64,000 bases of DNA from Stenotrophomonas bentonitica (GTDB lineage Bacteria; Pseudomonadota; Gammaproteobacteria; Xanthomonadales; Xanthomonadaceae). Of the stretch, positions 48,456 through 59,001 are shown piece by piece. Below the pieces are notes generated by a model that made no database searches, was not told where the DNA came from, and worked only from the letters and a program-made list of their open reading frames with translations. The DNA is taken from the NCBI RefSeq assembly GCF_002887735.1, contig NZ_PKQP01000003.1, positions 1-64,000 on the forward strand. The letters run 5' to 3'. How positions within the stretch are numbered: position 1 is the stretch's first letter; each line of letters starts with the position of its first letter. A program made the position numbers and the translations under genes.

Positions 48456-48531
48456 TGGTGGGCCCAGAAGGATTCGAACCTTCAACCAAAGGATTATGAG
48501 TCCTCTGCTCTAACCGTTGAGCTATAGGCCC
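48456..48531 (-). tRNA. tRNA-Ile2 (CAT anticodon), probable prophage attachment site
   Basis: 76 nt on the minus strand with encoded CCA. Full cloverleaf: acceptor GGGCCTA/TGGGCCC, D-arm GCTC...GAGC, anticodon loop CTCATAA, T-loop TTCGAAT. C4-G69 and C5-G68 in the acceptor stem are the determinants associated with TilS (lysidine) recognition, which favours Ile2 over elongator Met. Its 3' end faces the prophage, as usual for tRNA attachment sites. Confidence 0.85.
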
Positions 48532-48587
48532 TTGCGGCCGCACAGTGTAGTGGAGGCCAGTAGGCGCTTTCCACTGCACCCCTCACA

Positions 48588-49988
48588 TCAACCGAAACGC
48601 TGACCCATCTCCTGGACCCGACGCGCATTCTCCGTTGCCAGGTCACGCAGCACGCTCGAGCGCAGCAGCGCCGAACCCGCCACACGCTGCCAGTAGTCCA
48701 CCGCCAGCGGCGCCGCCCAGTGCAGGTGCGCTAGCTCGCCGCTGCGCTCCGGCGCGATGGAGCCGAGTGGCGTAGCGGCACGCAGCACCCCCGTGCGCGA
48801 GGGGGCCAGTGACATCGGCAACATGTCATACGCGGGCGCCAACGGCAGCGGGCCGCGATCGACCAGGTGGAAACCCAGATTGCCCTGATGCATGTCGCTG
48901 TTGCCGATCAGCCGGCCGAACGCGTGCAACCTTCCCATCGCGGCCTGCGCGTCGCGATCGACCCAGCGCTGCGTCAGCAGCGCGTCGGCAGCCGTTCCCC
49001 AGTCCACGGTCACGTCACCGACGAAGGCCGAGGACAGCGCCAGCAGCGAGACGAAGCCACGCCGGCCGAGCACGTCGACGGTGCGGTCGAAGCGCTGCAC
49101 CTCCAGGAACGTATGCGTGTCGGTCTGGAGGATCTCGGACGCCGCTGCGGGCACGCCCGCGTCGCGCAGGCACTGCAGGGCCAGGTGCTCGCAGACCAGC
49201 AGGTCCGCCCAGCGTTCGGCGGCCTCGCCTGCGGTGGGCTGCGCGAACTTCACCAGCGCCGCATAGCGCCCTCCCTCATGCTCCACCGTGGCGGTGAACT
49301 TCGGTTGCTCGCCACCGGGCGACGATCCGACGTCTTCGCCTTCCAGGGCCGCTGCGGCGCGCTCGGGATAACGACGTGCGCGCTGCCCGGCCAGGACGTG
49401 ATCGCCAGGCGCATCGAGCGCGCGCAACGCCATCTGCACGGCATCGCCGCCGAGCAGGAGGTCACCGATCCCGGTGCCGCCTGCACGTACCAGCGCCTGC
49501 AGGGTGTCACCCAATTGCCAGCGATTGAGGTCGTCGGGGATGCCCAGGTCACGCCCGCGACGATGCGCGAACATGCGCCCGAGGAAGCCCTGTGGGCGCA
49601 GGTCATCCAGATACCACGGCAGCCCCGGGAAGTGGCCGTCGACGGTCTCGTTGGGCGAACGGGTCAGATTGGGGCGTGCGGCGGTGGTCGACACGTGGAA
49701 GGACTCGCCCGTGAGTGCCACGACCGAGCCCAGTTCTTCAAGGGTGGCGTCCGGGCGCAGACGGAGCAGCGGCCACTCGCTGCCCGCGGCGGTCTGCTGG
49801 CGGACGGCATAGGCCGTGGCGCGGGTGCGGCCCAGTCGCACCACGCGGTCCCCGGCCTCGGCGACAAGACGACTCAACGTTGTCCGGGTAACTCCCAGGC
49901 GATCGACGAGATCGGCAGCTGATACGACCTCGCCAGCAGGCAGGTTGTCGAACAGCGTCTGGAGCTGGACGGTACGGGGACGGGCCAT
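48588..49988 (-). CDS. yjjJ: HipA-like kinase with N-terminal HTH (YjjJ/HipH type)
   Basis: 466 residues. An N-terminal HTH (VVSAADLVDRLGVTRTTLSR, residues 21-40) is fused to a HipA-like Ser/Thr kinase: P-loop GSSPGGEQPKF (221-231), FDR (300-302), catalytic GNSDMHQGN (362-370) and metal-site YDM (387-389). HipA normally needs a separate HipB; here the DNA-binding part is in the same chain, as in E. coli YjjJ. Two identical 12-bp repeats upstream may be its own operators. First chromosomal gene beyond the prophage. Confidence 0.9.
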   Translation of the reverse strand: MARPRTVQLQTLFDNLPAGEVVSAADLVDRLGVTRTTLSRLVAEAGDRVVRLGRTRATAYAVRQQTAAGSEWPLLRLRPDATLEELGSVVALTGESFHVSTTAARPNLTRSPNETVDGHFPGLPWYLDDLRPQGFLGRMFAHRRGRDLGIPDDLNRWQLGDTLQALVRAGGTGIGDLLLGGDAVQMALRALDAPGDHVLAGQRARRYPERAAAALEGEDVGSSPGGEQPKFTATVEHEGGRYAALVKFAQPTAGEAAERWADLLVCEHLALQCLRDAGVPAAASEILQTDTHTFLEVQRFDRTVDVLGRRGFVSLLALSSAFVGDVTVDWGTAADALLTQRWVDRDAQAAMGRLHAFGRLIGNSDMHQGNLGFHLVDRGPLPLAPAYDMLPMSLAPSRTGVLRAATPLGSIAPERSGELAHLHWAAPLAVDYWQRVAGSALLRSSVLRDLATENARRVQEMGQRFG

Positions 49989-50008
49989 GGCCTGAGTTTC
50001 GGGACGAG

Positions 50009-50130
50009 TTAAGTTACGAATCTATACGCCAATCTTCGGCGAACCGCAACCCAATTAAACATACAAGCCATTGATTTAAATAACATCACCCCGGAGAACA
50101 CCGAGAAAAAATCCGTAATTAAGTTACGAA
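50009..50130. repeat. Two TTAAGTTACGAA direct repeats upstream of the HipA-like gene
   Basis: The 12-mer TTAAGTTACGAA occurs at 50009-50020 (21 bp before the ATG) and 50119-50130, 110 bp apart. The 312-bp gene-free region 49989-50300 is clearly AT-richer than its surroundings. The repeats may be operators for the HTH of the kinase or sites for DNA looping. Confidence 0.55.
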
Positions 50131-50240
50131 ACACGCAACGAAATCACCAAATCAGCCTAGCGATCCCGACCCCTTCGAACACCCCTCCATCCGCTGCGCC
50201 GCCGCTAGGCTCGAGTACACCACGCGGCGACACCCGCCCC

Positions 50241-50266
50241 AAACAACAAACCCCGCTTGCGCGGGG
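50241..50266 (-). terminator. Intrinsic terminator of rpoD
   Basis: On the minus strand CCCCGC/GCGGGG around a GCAA loop is followed by TTTGTTGTTT. It lies 35 bp beyond the rpoD stop at 50301. Confidence 0.85.
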
Positions 50267-50300
50267 TCTGTCGGGTTTCAACGCGATGCGCCGGTATCGA

Positions 50301-52148
<1,848 letters not shown>

Positions 52149-52238
52149 GTAGTGCTCGCGCCACCGGCTGGGAGAGGGAATAGAACCTAGCATTATACCA
52201 GCCCGGCGCCCCGCGTTCCCGGGCGGTGGTCCCGGGGG

Positions 52239-52679
52239 CTAGGGTCTGAGCAGGAAGGTCACGGGACCATCGTTGACCAGGCTGACAACCATATGGGCAC
52301 CAAACTGGCCGGTTTCCACCCCCGGGGCATGTTTTTGTCTGCAGATATCGACCAGTCGATTGAATCCGCGTTCAGCCTCCGCCGGCGGCGCGGCGGTACT
52401 GAAGCCCGGCCGCATCCCGCTGGATGTATCGGCCGCCAGGGTGAATTGGCTGACCAGCAGCAATCCGCCGCCGGTGTCGCGCAGCGACAGGTTCATTTTT
52501 CCGGTCTCATCGCCAAAGACACGGTAACCAAGCAGGCGATCGGCCATCCGGGTGATCTGGGCCTCGGTGTCGCCCGGCTCCATGCCCACCAGGGCCAGCA
52601 GGCCGGGCCCGATCTGGCCCACGACGGCCTGCTCGACATGGACGCTGGCTTGGCTCACGCGCTGGATCAGGACAAGCAT
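52239..52679 (-). CDS. dtd: D-aminoacyl-tRNA deacylase
   Basis: 146 residues. Signatures: [45 protein letters not shown] (the SQxT motif binding D-amino acids) and the Gly-cisPro-type end [18 protein letters not shown]. Removes D-amino acids and Gly mischarged on tRNA. Full length. Confidence 0.97.
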   Translation of the reverse strand: MLVLIQRVSQASVHVEQAVVGQIGPGLLALVGMEPGDTEAQITRMADRLLGYRVFGDETGKMNLSLRDTGGGLLLVSQFTLAADTSSGMRPGFSTAAPPAEAERGFNRLVDICRQKHAPGVETGQFGAHMVVSLVNDGPVTFLLRP

Positions 52680-52764
52680 CGGCAGGGCTCCGCAACTGAA
52701 GGCGGCCTACCTTAACGCGCCCGCGCGCCGACAGGCTGGCCGCCAGCGGCTAGACTTCGCAGCG

Positions 52765-53682
52765 ATGAAACCGCACACCACTGCCCGCCTGGCGTACCGC
52801 GCCGCTGCCCTGTTCACCCGCCTGCCCTGGTCCTGGCTGCGTGCCGTCGCGACGCTGCTGGCCTGGCTGTGGATCCGTCTCAACGCCCGTGAGAGCCGCG
52901 TCACCCGCCGCAACCTTGAGCTGGCCTACCCCGAACTCAGCGATACCGAACGCGCGGCGCTGCACCGGAACGTGCTGCGCTCCACCGCGCTGCAGGCGAT
53001 CGAAACCCTTCGCCTGTGGACCCAGCCGCGCGAGCGCAACCTGGCCCGGCTCACCGAGCGCCACGGTGAGGCGCTGTACGACGCCGCCCTGGCTGCCGGC
53101 AACGGCGTGATCGTGGCCGCCCCGCACTACGGCAACTGGGAGCTGCTCAACCAGTGGCTGGCCTCGCGCGGCCCGATCGCGATCGTCTACAAGGCCCCGG
53201 ATGAAGCGGTGGGCGATGCCTTCCTGCAGCTGGTCCGTGGCGGCGACAACGTCCAGCAGGTCCGGGCCGAGGGCCCGGCCGTGCGCCAGCTGTTCAAGGT
53301 GCTCAAGGACGGCGGCGCCACCGGCATCCTGCCCGACCAGCAGCCCAAGGCCGGCGACGGGGTGTTCGCGCCGTTCTTCGGGGTGGAGGCGCTGACGATG
53401 ACCCTGGTCAACCGGCTGGCCGAGCGCACCGGCGCGACCGTGCTGTACGGCTGGTGCGAGCGGATCGGCCCGGACATGGACTTCGCGCTGCACATCGAGG
53501 CCGCTCCGCCGGCCGTGGCCGATCCCGACCCGCGTACCGCCGCCAGCGCCCTCAATGCCGGGATCGAACGCATCGCCCGGCGCGATCCGGCGCAGTATCA
53601 GTGGACCTACAAGCGCTATACGCTGCGTCCACCGCAGAGCGGCGAGGACGATCCCTACGCCACCGAGGACCATCCGCACTGA
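52765..53682 (+). CDS. Lipid A biosynthesis lauroyl/myristoyl acyltransferase (LpxL/HtrB family)
   Basis: 305 residues from ATG 52765. One N-terminal membrane helix (about 22-38), then the acyltransferase motif H-x4-E as HYGNWE (His121, Glu126), followed by AIVYKAPDEAVGDAFLQLVR and GATGILPDQQPKAGDGVFAP and YQWTYKRY near the end. Adds secondary acyl chains to lipid A at the inner membrane. Diverges from dtd. Which LpxL/M/P paralogue it is cannot be told. Confidence 0.9.
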   Translation: MKPHTTARLAYRAAALFTRLPWSWLRAVATLLAWLWIRLNARESRVTRRNLELAYPELSDTERAALHRNVLRSTALQAIETLRLWTQPRERNLARLTERHGEALYDAALAAGNGVIVAAPHYGNWELLNQWLASRGPIAIVYKAPDEAVGDAFLQLVRGGDNVQQVRAEGPAVRQLFKVLKDGGATGILPDQQPKAGDGVFAPFFGVEALTMTLVNRLAERTGATVLYGWCERIGPDMDFALHIEAAPPAVADPDPRTAASALNAGIERIARRDPAQYQWTYKRYTLRPPQSGEDDPYATEDHPH

Positions 53683-53750
53683 CTGCGACGCAGCGTCGCG
53701 CCCTTGGCGCGATTGAATCGGCGCTTTCCGTCCCCACTGTGGAAACCACG

Positions 53751-54884
53751 ATGTCCCCCACGGCCCCTGCCATGTCTTCTGCTTCTTCCCTGTTCGGCGA
53801 CCCGGCCGCGATCCGCTGCGAGCGCGCGGTGGCCGAACTGCGCGCCGGTCGCCCGGTGGTGATCGACGATGGCCACGGCCAGCGCCTGGCCTTCATCGCG
53901 CTGGACAGCAGCACCCGCACCAGCTTCACCGCCTTCGCCGCCGCCGCGGAAGATCGCCACTACCTGTTCCTCACCGCCACCCGCGCCCGCGTGCTCGGGG
54001 TAAGTGCCGAACGTGGCGCGCGCGTGCCGCTGGCCGGCATCGACTTCGATGCCCTGCCCTCGCTCAGCTACCTGCGCGACCCGGGTGCGATGCCGCCGGG
54101 CTGGACCGGTGGCGAAGCGCTGGACGATGCCGCGGTGGAGATCGCCCGCCTCGGCCTGCTGTTGCCGGCGATGGTCGGCGTGCTGCTGACCGCCGATGAC
54201 CGCCGCTTCGACGACTGTGCGCAGGTCTCGCTGTGCGACCTGAGCCAGGGCGCCGAACAGGCCGCGCATGCGTATGAACTGGTGGCCCGCTCGCCGGTGC
54301 CGCTGCGCGAGGTCGGGATGACCGAATTCGCGGTGTTCCGCGGCGGCGTGGCCCAGCGTGACCAGGTCGCGATCATCGTCGGCACGCCGGACCTGTCCGC
54401 CGTGGTGCCGGTGCGCGTGCACTCCTCCTGCCTGACCGGCGATCTGTTCGGCTCGCTCAAGTGCGACTGTGGCGACCAGCTGCGGCGTGGCCTGCGCAAG
54501 CTCAAAGAGCTTGGCGGCGGCGTGCTGCTGTACCTGGACCAGGAAGGCCGTGGTACCGGCATCGCCGCGAAGATGCGCGCCTACGGGTACCAGCACGACG
54601 GCCTGGACACGATCGACGCCGATGCCCAGCTCGGCTTCGGTGCCGATGAGCGCCGGTACGGCAGTGCCGTGGCGATGCTGCAGGGCCTGGGCGTGACCCG
54701 CGTGCAATTGCTCAGCAACAACCCCACCAAGGCCCAGCGCCTGCGCAATGCCGGCATCGACGTGGTCGATTGCGTGCCGGTCACCGGCGACATCACCGCC
54801 GAGAACGAACAGTACCTGCGCACCAAGGCCGAACGCGCCGGCCACCTGCTCGATGTGGATGCGCTGATCCAGGCCGCGCAATAG
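53751..54884 (+). CDS. ribA: GTP cyclohydrolase II with degenerate RibB-like N-domain
   Basis: 377 residues from ATG 53751 (an ATG at 53772 is also possible). The C-terminal half is GTP cyclohydrolase II: zinc ligands Cys227, Cys238, Cys240 in SSCLTGDLFGSLKCDCG, catalytic DQEGRGTG (263-270), and LLSNNPTKAQRLRNAGIDVV. Residues 20-185 align with the layout of RibB, but the acidic DDRENEGD active-site motif is missing (VVIDDGHGQRLAFIA instead), so DHBP synthase activity is unlikely. First committed step of riboflavin synthesis. Confidence 0.92.
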   Translation: MSPTAPAMSSASSLFGDPAAIRCERAVAELRAGRPVVIDDGHGQRLAFIALDSSTRTSFTAFAAAAEDRHYLFLTATRARVLGVSAERGARVPLAGIDFDALPSLSYLRDPGAMPPGWTGGEALDDAAVEIARLGLLLPAMVGVLLTADDRRFDDCAQVSLCDLSQGAEQAAHAYELVARSPVPLREVGMTEFAVFRGGVAQRDQVAIIVGTPDLSAVVPVRVHSSCLTGDLFGSLKCDCGDQLRRGLRKLKELGGGVLLYLDQEGRGTGIAAKMRAYGYQHDGLDTIDADAQLGFGADERRYGSAVAMLQGLGVTRVQLLSNNPTKAQRLRNAGIDVVDCVPVTGDITAENEQYLRTKAERAGHLLDVDALIQAAQ

Positions 54885-54969
54885 CCCACGGCAACCTGCT
54901 ACCGTCTGCGCCACGGGCGGTTGCACCTGCACGCATGCGCCCGGCCCGTTTCCAGCCGAGCGCCCTGCC

Positions 54970-55494
54970 TTGTCCGATCTCCTCGACACTCCCGTGCCGC
55001 CGCCCCTGCCGCCGTCGCCCGCCGCGCCGGACTGGCAACCGCTGCCGCTGCGTTCGGCCTCGCTGGCCGCCTTCGGTGGCGCGATCGCCGGCGCGCTGCT
55101 GATCGGCGGTGCGTTCGGTGCGCTGTGGGTGGTGTTCGATCTGCCGGGGCGCTGGTGGGGCGCGGCCGGCGTGGTGCTGCTGGGCGCACTGATCGGTGCC
55201 GCGCTCGCCTTCCGCCGCCAGCGCCGCACCTATTGGCGGCTTGATGCCCAAGGGCTCGGGCTGCGCCGTGACCTGCTCTGGCAGAACGAAACCCGCGTAC
55301 CGACTTCGCGCGTGCAGCACCTGGATCTGCGGCGTGGCCCGATCGAACGCAGCGCCGGGTTGAGCACGCTGGTCGTGCATACCGCCGGCAGCCGCTTCAG
55401 CGCGGTCACACTCAGTGGCCTGGACAGCGCCGATGCCGAGCGCCTGCGCGATACCCTGGCGCACCAGCTGGACCAGGACGACGACGCCCTGTGA
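54970..55494 (+). CDS. Bacterial PH-domain membrane protein (YdbS-like)
   Basis: 174 residues, start TTG 54970. A Pro-rich N-terminus, two membrane helices (about 30-52 and 62-80), then a bacterial PH domain (YWRLDAQGLGLRRDLLWQNE, TRVPTSRVQHLDLRRGPIER, GLSTLVVHTAG). Overlaps the next gene (GTGA). YdbS/YdbT pairs are common inner-membrane proteins; the role is poorly known. Confidence 0.85.
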   Translation: MSDLLDTPVPPPLPPSPAAPDWQPLPLRSASLAAFGGAIAGALLIGGAFGALWVVFDLPGRWWGAAGVVLLGALIGAALAFRRQRRTYWRLDAQGLGLRRDLLWQNETRVPTSRVQHLDLRRGPIERSAGLSTLVVHTAGSRFSAVTLSGLDSADAERLRDTLAHQLDQDDDAL

Positions 55495-57008
55495 GTATTC
55501 CGCCGCCGCTTGATGCCGCGCCGGAGCAGCGGCTGCATCCCTGGTCGTGGCTGTTCGTACTGCTGATGCAGCTGCGCCAGGGCCTGGTGCCGTTGATCGC
55601 GCTGGTGGTGTTCGGCCAGCGCGGCGACCGCGATGAGTTCTGGTTGTCGATCGGCCCGGTGATCGCCGTGGTGGTGCTGGTGGCGTACTCGGTGCTGCAG
55701 TACCTCACTTACCGCTACCGGATCGGGGCGACGGCAATCACGGTGCGCAGCGGCGTGTTCGCGCGCAATCGCCGCGAGATTCCCTTCGCCCGCATCCACA
55801 ACGTGGTGGTGCACCAGAACCCGTTGCACCGCCTGTTCGGGGTGGCCGAGCTGAAGCTGGAATCGGCCGGCGGCAACCGACCCGAAGCAGAGATGCGGGT
55901 GCTCAAGCTGGACCAGGCACTCGCACTGGAGCGGCTGGTCCGCCAGCGTGGCCAGGCAGCGCCGGCCGCGGCCGAGGGCGAGGCGGCGCTTGCCGAGCCT
56001 GCCGAGGACGTGCTGCTGGCGCTGGGCCCCGGCGAGGTCATCCGCATCGGGCTATTGTCCAACCGCGGCTGGGTCGTGGTGGTGGCAGTGCTGGGTGCGA
56101 TGCTGCAATTGTTCCCGCGTGGCAGCGTGTCCGATGTGATCGAAGCAGGCGGGCGCCAGGCCTTCGGCTATGCCAGCCACCTGCACCCTGGCATGTGGCT
56201 CTGGGCGATTGCCGCAGTGCTGGCCGTGGCCGGTTTCTGGGTGCTGCTGCGGGTGCTCTCGGTGGTGCTCGCGCTGCTGCGCTATTACGGTTTCCGGCTC
56301 AGTGAGCACGAGCGTCGGCTGACCGTGGCCAGCGGACTGTTGACGCGCATGCGCACCAGCGTGGCGCGGCGCCGGATCCAGGCCTGGACGCTGCGCGAGA
56401 CGGCCCTGCAGCGCTGGTTCCAGCGCCGCCAACTGCGCATCGATATCGCGGCCGGCAACCCCGGCGAAGGCGAGCGGCGTGACCTGCGCGAACTCGCGCC
56501 GCTGGCGACGCCGGCCGTGTGCGATGGGCTGGTCCAGCATCTGCTGCCGCACCTGCAGTGGCCGCCGGCGCGCTGGCAGCCGGTTCAGAGGCGCGGCTGG
56601 TGGCGGCTGTACCTGGGCGCGCTGTGCATCGTTCCGCTGCTGACGGCGGCGGCGATCTGGCAGGGCGGTCCGTGGGGCGCGCTGTTGCTGCTGTGGTTGC
56701 CGTGGTCGGCATTCCGCGCGCACCGGCAGATGGACCGCATCGGCTATCACCTGGATGACGACTACGTGGCCGTGCGTGGCGGCTGGTGGCAGCGCTGGTG
56801 GCGCTTTGCAGAGCTGGACAAGCTGCAGGCGCTGCGTCTGACCCGCTCGCCGCTGGACCGCCGGCTGGGCACGGCCAGCGTGTGGCTGGATACCGCCGGC
56901 GCGGGCATGGGCACGCCGCTGGTGCTGCAGTACCTGCCGGAGGCCGAAGCACGCGCGGTGTACGAGCAGCTGGGCCGGGCGTTGGCCAAGCGCCGCCTGC
57001 GCTGGTAG
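55491..57008 (+). CDS. Bacterial PH-domain membrane protein (YdbT-like)
   Basis: 505 residues from GTG 55491. Three repeats of membrane-helix pair plus bPH2 domain: YRYRIGATAITVRSGVFARN with EIPFARIHNVVVHQNPLHRL; FRLSEHERRLTVASGLLTRM with VARRRIQAWTLRETALQRWF; and YHLDDDYVAVRGGWWQRWWR with FAELDKLQALRLTRSPLDRR. Works as partner of the upstream YdbS-like protein. Ends at a repeat-bearing gap. Confidence 0.87.
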   Translation: MSIPPPLDAAPEQRLHPWSWLFVLLMQLRQGLVPLIALVVFGQRGDRDEFWLSIGPVIAVVVLVAYSVLQYLTYRYRIGATAITVRSGVFARNRREIPFARIHNVVVHQNPLHRLFGVAELKLESAGGNRPEAEMRVLKLDQALALERLVRQRGQAAPAAAEGEAALAEPAEDVLLALGPGEVIRIGLLSNRGWVVVVAVLGAMLQLFPRGSVSDVIEAGGRQAFGYASHLHPGMWLWAIAAVLAVAGFWVLLRVLSVVLALLRYYGFRLSEHERRLTVASGLLTRMRTSVARRRIQAWTLRETALQRWFQRRQLRIDIAAGNPGEGERRDLRELAPLATPAVCDGLVQHLLPHLQWPPARWQPVQRRGWWRLYLGALCIVPLLTAAAIWQGGPWGALLLLWLPWSAFRAHRQMDRIGYHLDDDYVAVRGGWWQRWWRFAELDKLQALRLTRSPLDRRLGTASVWLDTAGAGMGTPLVLQYLPEAEARAVYEQLGRALAKRRLRW

Positions 57009-57010
57009 GA

Positions 57011-57090
57011 GAGCATCCACGCATGGCGTGGATCTACCTGGTGATGAGCATCCACGTCGATCTGCCCGGTAGTGCCGGCCGCTGGCCGGC
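57011..57090. repeat. REP/SMAG-like pair of GTAG-headed inverted repeats
   Basis: On the minus strand GTAG (57037-57034) heads ATCCACGC-N3-GCGTGGAT (57033-57015). On the plus strand GTAG (57069-57072) heads GCCGGCC-GCT-GGCCGGC (57074-57090). GTAG-headed short palindromes are characteristic of Stenotrophomonas genomes. The pair lies in the gap between convergent genes and may protect mRNA 3' ends. Confidence 0.72.
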
Positions 57091-57125
57091 TCCTCGCCAT
57101 CCCGGCAGGCATCGCAAACCCTGCC

Positions 57126-58181
57126 TTACCGCTTCGCCGGTCCCCAATACCCGAGATCCCTGCGGATCTGCAGGCCGCGCGTCCACGCACCGAACGGTTT
57201 GCGCTTGAGCGTGCCGAGTTCGCCGGACAGGAAATCCTCGGTCGCGGCGATAACCCGCTCGGAGGAATAGCCATCGCGGAACGGGTGGATGGTATCGGCG
57301 TAGCGCCGGATCTCGGCCATCAACGCCGGCGCCGGATCCAACGCCTGGGCCAGCATCGCGGGCAGCTGCGTGGCGTCGTCGAAATCGATCATGTGTGGCT
57401 GCGGCACCCGGTTGCGGAAGGTGACCACGGGTTTGTGCTGCACGATGAACTCGGACACGATCGAGGAGGTGTCCGAGACCAGCACATCGGCGGCGCGCTG
57501 CGCGGCCATCACCTGTTCGGGCTCGATGAAGCGCGCATGCGGGCCAGCCAGCGCGCGGTAGCGATCGAACAGCTCCGGCGCGCACTTGGGGTGCAGGGTC
57601 AGCAGCCAGTAGTGATCGCCGCGGGCGATGTCGGCCGCGATCTGGTCGTACAGGTGTGGCGCCGCGCTCAAGCGCTCGGTGAAGGTCGAACCGAACAGGA
57701 TCACCGGGCGGCCCTGGGCCGGCACGCGCAATCCCGCGCTCAGGCCGCCGTCATCGCGGAACAGCGGGTCCAGCTTGGGCCAGCCGGTCTCGGCCACGGC
57801 GAAGTGGCCCTCGCGCGCGGCCAGCTCGCGGAACGGGGCGGTCGTGGCCGGGCCCTGGGTGCAGTACAGATCGAACAGTCCCCGCACCCGGAAGTGGCCA
57901 CGGGCGCTGTCGCGCTTCTGCACGTTGAAACCGTGGAACACCTGCACCTTGGCCCCGGCGATGAACGGCGGCACCCAGTTGGCGGCACTGAACACCGCAC
58001 GTGGGCGCAGCGCCAGCGCCTCTTTCAGGCCGACGTTGGGCACGCCGGGCAGCGATGCGCCGGCGGCGCCATCGGCGAACCAGGCCGACACCGATTGACC
58101 GGATGCGTGCAACGCCTGCGCCAGAGGGGCGAGAATGGGCAGCGCATAACGCTCCGTCGCAAACAGCAGGTACTCGGCCAT
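57126..58181 (-). CDS. CDP-glycerol glycerophosphotransferase-like protein
   Basis: 351 residues from ATG 58181, six nt after GGAGGAC. GT-B/TagF-like features: VQVFHGFNVQKRDSARGHFR, DLYCTQGPATTAPFREL, VILFGSTFTERLSA, YWLLTLHPKCAPELFDRYRA and RAADVLVSDTSSIVSEFIVQ, then HKPVVTFRN. In Gram-negatives such proteins transfer phosphoglycerol-type or sugar units to capsule or LPS. No membrane segment. It starts 1 bp from the divergent GT2 gene. Confidence 0.82.
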   Translation of the reverse strand: MAEYLLFATERYALPILAPLAQALHASGQSVSAWFADGAAGASLPGVPNVGLKEALALRPRAVFSAANWVPPFIAGAKVQVFHGFNVQKRDSARGHFRVRGLFDLYCTQGPATTAPFRELAAREGHFAVAETGWPKLDPLFRDDGGLSAGLRVPAQGRPVILFGSTFTERLSAAPHLYDQIAADIARGDHYWLLTLHPKCAPELFDRYRALAGPHARFIEPEQVMAAQRAADVLVSDTSSIVSEFIVQHKPVVTFRNRVPQPHMIDFDDATQLPAMLAQALDPAPALMAEIRRYADTIHPFRDGYSSERVIAATEDFLSGELGTLKRKPFGAWTRGLQIRRDLGYWGPAKR

Positions 58182-58182
58182 C

Positions 58183-59001
58183 ATGTCCTCCTCGACCGCT
58201 CCCACTGAACGGCCTCGCATTTCGGCCTGCATTATCGCGTTCAATGAAGCCGACCGCATCGGCGACTGTCTGGCCTCATTGGCCTTCTGCGACGAGATCG
58301 TCGTGGTGGACTCGCAATCGACCGACGCCACGGTGGCGATCGCGACGGCGGCCGGGGCGCGGGCGCTGCAGCGCCGGTTCGATGGGTTCCGCAGCCAGAA
58401 GGCGTTCTGCGTCGAGCAGGCCACCCACGACTGGGTGCTGTGCCTGGATGCCGACGAGCGCATCAGCGACGCCCTGCGCGAGGCGATCCTGACCGCGCAG
58501 GCTGCCGGCTTCGCCGGCCACCACGGCTACCGTTTCGCGCGGTTGTCCGCGTATTTCGGCAAGTTCCTGAAGCATGGCAATGCCTACCCGGACCGGGTCC
58601 TGCGCCTGTTCGACCGCCGCCATGGCGGCTGGCGCGGCAAGCGCGAGATCCATGAGGCGGCCAGCGTGGATGGCGCGGTGGGCACCCTGCGTGGTGATCT
58701 GATCCATTACCCCTACCGCTCGCTGGAACAGCAGCTGCTCAAGACCCAGCGCTACGCGCGGATGATGGCCGAGCACGAGTTCGCGCGGGGCAAGCGCGCC
58801 ACCCTGCCCAAGCTGATCCTGGCGCCGGCGTGGCGGTTCTGGCGCGGGCTGCTGCTGCGCGGCGGCTTCCGCGATGGCTGGCACGGGCTGGTCTACGCCT
58901 ATGTGCGCGCCAACTACGTGCGCCAGAAGACCATCATGCTGTGGATGCTGCAGAACGGGCAGCCGGTCACCGACCCGCCGCGGAATCAGCCCGACGCCTG
59001 A
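58183..59001 (+). CDS. Family 2 glycosyltransferase (WaaE/KdtX-like)
   Basis: 272 residues. GT-A core: RISACIIAFNEADRIGDCLA, EIVVVDSQSTDATVAIAT, DWVLCLDADERISDALREAI (DxD metal site). Then YFGKFLKHGNAYPDRVLRLF, and a C-terminal amphipathic or membrane-associated region with KTQRYARMMAEHEFARGKRA. This resembles LPS core glucosyltransferases. The chosen ATG 58183 is 1 bp from the divergent neighbour's start and lacks a ribosome-binding site; a start further in is possible. Confidence 0.88.
   Translation: MSSSTAPTERPRISACIIAFNEADRIGDCLASLAFCDEIVVVDSQSTDATVAIATAAGARALQRRFDGFRSQKAFCVEQATHDWVLCLDADERISDALREAILTAQAAGFAGHHGYRFARLSAYFGKFLKHGNAYPDRVLRLFDRRHGGWRGKREIHEAASVDGAVGTLRGDLIHYPYRSLEQQLLKTQRYARMMAEHEFARGKRATLPKLILAPAWRFWRGLLLRGGFRDGWHGLVYAYVRANYVRQKTIMLWMLQNGQPVTDPPRNQPDA

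Noticed and set aside
48456..48531. tRNA-Met (elongator)
   Set aside because: The CAT anticodon fits both, but C4-G69 and C5-G68 favour lysidine-modified tRNA-Ile2; not fully certain.
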